Source of the DNA: UBA8444 sp964003875
GTDB lineage: Bacteria > Bacteroidota > Bacteroidia > Flavobacteriales > UBA7312
Assembly: GCA_964003875.1 (NCBI GenBank)
Contig: CAXFLH010000060.1
Location: 1-9,357, forward strand
DNA: 9,357 nucleotides
Direction: 5' to 3'
Shown: positions 7,109 through 9,357 of the stretch, one piece after another
How the letters are laid out: each line of letters starts with the position of its first letter
Position numbering within the stretch: the stretch's first letter is position 1
Translations under genes and position numbers: made by a program
Notes under the pieces: generated by a model
Database searches by the model: none
The model's input: the letters and a program-made list of their open reading frames with translations, nothing else
What the model was told of the DNA's origin: nothing

Positions 7109-8512
7109 ATGACAAAACCAGTAGTTTTATCTCCTACCCAAAAAGCTCTGCAAATTAACTTAGACAGTACCCTTTACGGAACTTTTGCTGAGATTGGGGC
7201 TGGACAAGAAGTTGTAAGGCATTTCTTCAGAGCCGGTGGTGCTTCAGGAACCATAGCCAAAACCATGTCTGCCTACGATAAAGACTTTAGCGATGCCATC
7301 TACGGTAAAGAAATTGATGGGCGTTACGTTTCTCGTTCTCGACTAAAGAAGATACTTAACCAAGAATACGGACTCATAGAGAGCCGTTTAAAACGCAAAG
7401 AACACCCAAATAAAAAATACTTCACCTTTGCCAATACCCTAGCCACCATCAATTACTCCAAAACAGTAAAAGGTCACGGTTGGATGGGTTGTCGCTTTCA
7501 GACTGACCCCAATAAAGGATACAACGAGGTTATTTTTCACGTTAGACTCAACGACAACGATGCCAAGATGCAACAGGAAACTATTGGCGTAATGGGTACA
7601 AACCTCATTTACGGCTGTTTTAACCACTTCAACGAGCCTAAAAAACTCATACAATCCATTTACGACAATCTTACTAGAGATAATGTAGAAATGGATATGA
7701 TACATATGGAAGGCCCTGACTTTGAAGGAGTGGACAATCGCCTACTCAGTTTAATCTTAGTTAAGGAAAATATGACCGATGCCGTTATATTCGGCCCTGA
7801 TGGCAAGAACCAACAACCCTCGGATGTCCTTTACAAGAAAAACATTTTAACTATTCGAGGAAGTTTCAGACCCGTTACTAAGGTCAATATCGATATGATG
7901 GAAAACGGTTACAATTCTTTTATCAAAGAAAATAAGGTGGACAAAGACAATGTACAATTGTTATTTGAAATTACTCTAAGTAACCTTAAGATGGAAGGTG
8001 ATATTGACGAAAAAGATTTCTTGGACAGAGCAGATATTATGTGTTCTCTAGGGCATACCGTACTCATTTCCAATTATAGAAAGTACTACAAGCTGATTGA
8101 GTATTTTTCCAATTATACCAAAGCACGTATGGGGCTAATCATAGGAGTAAACAATTTATTAGAAATTTTTGACGATAAATATTACCGCAACCTCAATGGT
8201 GGTATTTTAGAAGCCTTTGGTATTCTCTTTACTCGAGATTTAAAAATATACCTCTACCCCTACCAAGCCGATGCTAACGACACATTGCTTAATAGCAAAA
8301 ACATACCCATTCATAGAAGATTGCGTCCCCTATATGACTATTTGCTAACCAATGGTAGAATAAAAGATTTGAACTTCAAACCCAAAGTTTTACAAATATT
8401 TTCTAGAGATATACTGGAGAAAATAAGAAAGAAAAAAGACGGGTGGCAAGATGGTGTACCCGATGGAGTGAGTGACATCATTATCAAGAAAAAATTATTC
8501 GGTATTAAATAA
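7109..8512 (+). CDS. Conserved 467-aa protein of unknown function
   Basis: A soluble-looking protein with no signal peptide, no membrane helices and no C-terminal beta-barrel signal. I recognise it as a conserved, uncharacterised family with long near-invariant stretches at the N-terminus (LSPTQKALQINLDSTLYGTF, FAEIGAGQEVVRHFFRAGGA) and C-terminus (GWQDGVPDGVSDIIIKKKLFG). From memory, homologues in Bacteroidota and some other bacteria carry conflicting automatic names such as TonB-dependent receptor or nicotinate-nucleotide adenylyltransferase. Neither fits: there is no plug or barrel and no HxGH nucleotidyltransferase motif. Visible features are a glycine-rich segment near 29-48, a mixed alpha/beta middle (IFGPDGKNQQPSDVLYKK) and an alternating hydrophobic C-terminal half (MGLIIGVNNLLEIFDDKYY, AFGILFTRDLKIYLYP). 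It has its own promoter and a hairpin immediately after the stop, so it is probably monocistronic. The coding call is certain; function is unknown. Confidence 0.85.
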   Translation: MTKPVVLSPTQKALQINLDSTLYGTFAEIGAGQEVVRHFFRAGGASGTIAKTMSAYDKDFSDAIYGKEIDGRYVSRSRLKKILNQEYGLIESRLKRKEHPNKKYFTFANTLATINYSKTVKGHGWMGCRFQTDPNKGYNEVIFHVRLNDNDAKMQQETIGVMGTNLIYGCFNHFNEPKKLIQSIYDNLTRDNVEMDMIHMEGPDFEGVDNRLLSLILVKENMTDAVIFGPDGKNQQPSDVLYKKNILTIRGSFRPVTKVNIDMMENGYNSFIKENKVDKDNVQLLFEITLSNLKMEGDIDEKDFLDRADIMCSLGHTVLISNYRKYYKLIEYFSNYTKARMGLIIGVNNLLEIFDDKYYRNLNGGILEAFGILFTRDLKIYLYPYQADANDTLLNSKNIPIHRRLRPLYDYLLTNGRIKDLNFKPKVLQIFSRDILEKIRKKKDGWQDGVPDGVSDIIIKKKLFGIK

Positions 8513-8534
8513 AAAAGCAACTTCTTTTGCTTTT
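8513..8534 (+). terminator. Probable intrinsic terminator after the 467-aa gene
   Basis: AAAAGCAA (8513-8520) pairs perfectly with TTGCTTTT (8527-8534) around a 6-nt loop, directly after the TAA stop at 8510-8512. The 3' arm ends in a T tract. The stem has only two GC pairs, so it is weaker than the hairpin at 9237-9261, but the position is right for a terminator. Confidence 0.5.
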
Positions 8535-8544
8535 ACCCTTATTA

Positions 8545-8575
8545 CGAGCAAAGTTGCTCGCGATTTCGGGGGGGG
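8545..8575. repeat. Hairpin followed by an eight-G run, REP-like or element-end-like
   Basis: CGAGCAA (8545-8551) and TTGCTCG (8554-8560) form a perfect 7-bp inverted repeat with an AG centre. CGATTT comes next, then C and eight consecutive G (8568-8575). This GC-rich block stands out sharply in otherwise very AT-rich DNA. It sits between the terminator of the 467-aa gene and the 3' end of the decayed lipoprotein gene. A long G run makes it a poor second terminator on the plus strand. It could be a dispersed REP-like repeat, the edge of a lost mobile element, or part of the ancestral 3' region. Only one copy is present here, so repeat status is inference. Confidence 0.4.
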
Positions 8576-8581
8576 TATAGT

Positions 8582-9123
8582 TTATTCATAATTACGCATA
8601 TATCGTCCAAAATAAATAGAGCGAAAAATATTTGTTTTATACATATTTCAAATATTTGATTCTAAAAGTTTAGAATCTCTACAATTATTTATTAATGTAT
8701 CCAATTTTAATTTATCATTTTTATTAATATACATTCTAATAAAGCAATGATCTTCATCGGCAATTAATTAAATTAAAATAATAGAGTTATTAAATGACAA
8801 GCTATGCTCCCAATCATAAATATAAGAATGTTTAGACTTATAATATATTGAAAAATTCAAAAAAATAAAACTCGAAGTATCAATAAGAGATTGAATTACT
8901 CTTCCTTTTTTTTAAGAATAAAATTTATATTGTTAAAATTCAACTCATCAATTCTTATAAAATCATTTCTTATAATCTAAAAAACATCATCAAAAACTTG
9001 GTGAAAAGTGAATAATGTAAAAACACTAACTGCTAAATGACTATTTTGAATCTTGTTATAAACTTGTGGAATACAAGCAAACAACATAGAAGTAATGATT
9101 AATATTAATCAATGTTTTCTCAT
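8582..9123 (-). pseudogene. Decayed lipoprotein gene, four stops and one frameshift
   Basis: Reading the minus strand from ATG 9123 gives MRKH, stop, LILIITSMLFAC, a signal peptide with lipobox LFAC and candidate lipidated Cys at codon 17. The frame continues to the A8 run (T8 on plus, 8906-8913) with a further stop at codon 49 (TAG, 8979 to 8977). Adding one A to that run restores a second frame reading KKKGRVIQSLIDTSSF. That frame stays open apart from TAA at 8770 to 8768 and TGA at 8650 to 8648, and ends at TAA 8584 to 8582 after GRYMRNYE. The open segments of 43, 39 and 21 codons read like protein (SKHSYIYDWEHSLSF; IADEDHCFIRMYINK), unlike random DNA this AT-rich. Total ancestral length would be about 180 residues. 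TGA is a real stop in intact genes here, so recoding is unlikely. The family is not recognised. It lies in the same orientation as the TonB-like gene but beyond that gene's terminator. Confidence 0.68.
8658..8677. repeat. Perfect 9-bp inverted repeat inside the decayed gene
   Basis: GATTCTAAA (8658-8666) and TTTAGAATC (8669-8677) are exact inverted copies around an AG centre. The repeat falls within codons reading RDSKLLESN of the decayed gene, so it may simply be coding sequence. It has the same AG-centred geometry as the GC-rich hairpin at 8545-8560. No function is claimed. Confidence 0.4.
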
Positions 9124-9174
9124 AGCTTATTTTCTTAGCTTTTAAGGAATATTAATTTATACTTTTTTGGTATG

Positions 9175-9182
9175 CAAAAATA
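9175..9182 (-). promoter_or_regulatory. Fossil promoter box TATTTTTG of the decayed gene
   Basis: On the minus strand, TATTTTTG (9182 to 9175) matches the TAnnTTTG -7 consensus and lies 51 nt before the ATG at 9123. A matching TTTG or TTG -33 element is not evident at 19-21 nt spacing. It supports the minus-strand gene model, but a single box in such AT-rich DNA could be chance. Confidence 0.3.
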
Positions 9183-9236
9183 CAACAAGCTATTATTATT
9201 ATATTCAGCAGAAAAATGGCGTTTTTAAACACAAAA

Positions 9237-9261
9237 AAAAGACCACAAGAAGTGGTCTTTT
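9237..9261 (-). terminator. Strong hairpin terminator of the TonB-like gene
   Basis: AAAAGACCAC (9237-9246) pairs over 10 bp with GTGGTCTTTT (9252-9261) around an AAGAA loop. On the minus strand it is followed by a run of U (plus-strand A at 9233-9240), the classic intrinsic terminator layout. It lies 22 nt past the minus-strand stop at 9286 to 9284. The T run on the other side means it could also end plus-strand transcripts. Confidence 0.85.
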
Positions 9262-9283
9262 GTATTTAATCTTATGTTATAAA

Positions 9284-9357
9284 TTAGTAATTTACAGAAG
9301 CCGAGAATTGTAACATTACTCTAGCTTTTTCACCGTTTTGGTAGCCTGGAAGAACGA
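9284..9357 (-). CDS. C-terminal end of a TonB C-terminal-domain protein (partial)
   Basis: Only the last 23 codons and the TAA stop (9286 to 9284) are in the window; the 5' part lies beyond 9357. The peptide VLPGYQNGEKARVMLQFSAS ends VNY. This matches the usual end of TonB C-terminal domains in Bacteroidota, where a PGxQNGKxVxV turn leads into a final beta strand of the form x-(F/V)-x-(V/I)-N-(F/Y). Such proteins carry energy across the periplasm to TonB-dependent receptors or act as related envelope proteins. The fit of frame, stop and downstream terminator supports a real gene. The family call rests on a short stretch and is moderate. Confidence 0.6.
   Translation of the reverse strand, partial: VLPGYQNGEKARVMLQFSASVNY

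Noticed and set aside
8338..8520. Minus-strand 60-codon open frame
   Set aside because: It is a shadow of the 3' end of the 467-aa gene on the opposite strand, with low-complexity Phe/Ser content.
9096..9111. 16-bp perfect palindrome TGATTAATATTAATCA as an operator
   Set aside because: It is made almost only of A and T and falls in codons 5-9 of the decayed signal peptide. Chance or coding origin is as likely as a binding site.
8582..9123. Alternative genetic code (TGA as Trp) keeping the lipoprotein gene intact
   Set aside because: TGA ends intact genes at 2306-2308 and 5001-5003, and TAG, TAA and a frameshift also interrupt the gene.

Overview
The window reads as a chromosomal segment from a member of the Bacteroidota, most likely Flavobacteriia-like. 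The grounds are its AT-rich composition, promoter boxes of the TAnnTTTG type at useful positions (2985-2992, 7085-7092, 9175-9182), no visible Shine-Dalgarno sequences, and gene families typical of that phylum (DUF5916 outer-membrane protein, BatA-domain vWA protein, TonB C-terminus). No genus can be named from this sequence.

Left part (26-6262, plus strand): four tightly packed genes. They encode a secreted or outer-membrane DUF5916 protein, a LolD-type ABC ATPase overlapping it by 4 nt, a BatA-like membrane protein with a von Willebrand A domain after a 44-nt gap that carries a promoter-like box, and a dihydroorotase-family protein overlapping that by 4 nt (ATGA). The last protein keeps the family fold motifs but has lost most zinc-binding histidines, so it is probably not a working dihydroorotase. 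The first gene has no in-frame ATG near its start. It either uses TTG at 26 or has lost one base in a short A run just after an out-of-frame ATG at 15.

Middle (6259-8512): a PhnP-like metallo-beta-lactamase-fold hydrolase on the minus strand converges on the dihydroorotase-like gene, and the two stop codons overlap in TTAA. An 85-nt divergent spacer with a good Bacteroidota promoter separates it from a plus-strand gene for a conserved 467-aa protein of unknown function.

Right part (8513-9357): about 770 bases without an intact gene. It holds a probable terminator, a GC-rich hairpin followed by a run of eight G, and an unlisted decayed minus-strand gene (9123 to 8582). That gene starts like a lipoprotein (lipobox LFAC) and is broken by four in-frame stops and one frameshift in an A8 run. 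A strong hairpin terminator at 9237-9261 then follows the last 23 codons of a minus-strand gene whose C-terminus resembles a TonB C-terminal domain and which runs off the window.

How the genes work together: the left cluster mixes envelope functions (outer-membrane protein, lipoprotein-export ATPase, membrane vWA protein) with the degenerate dihydroorotase homologue. The start/stop overlap of the last two genes suggests joint synthesis. No mobile element, CRISPR array, tRNA or rRNA was recognised.
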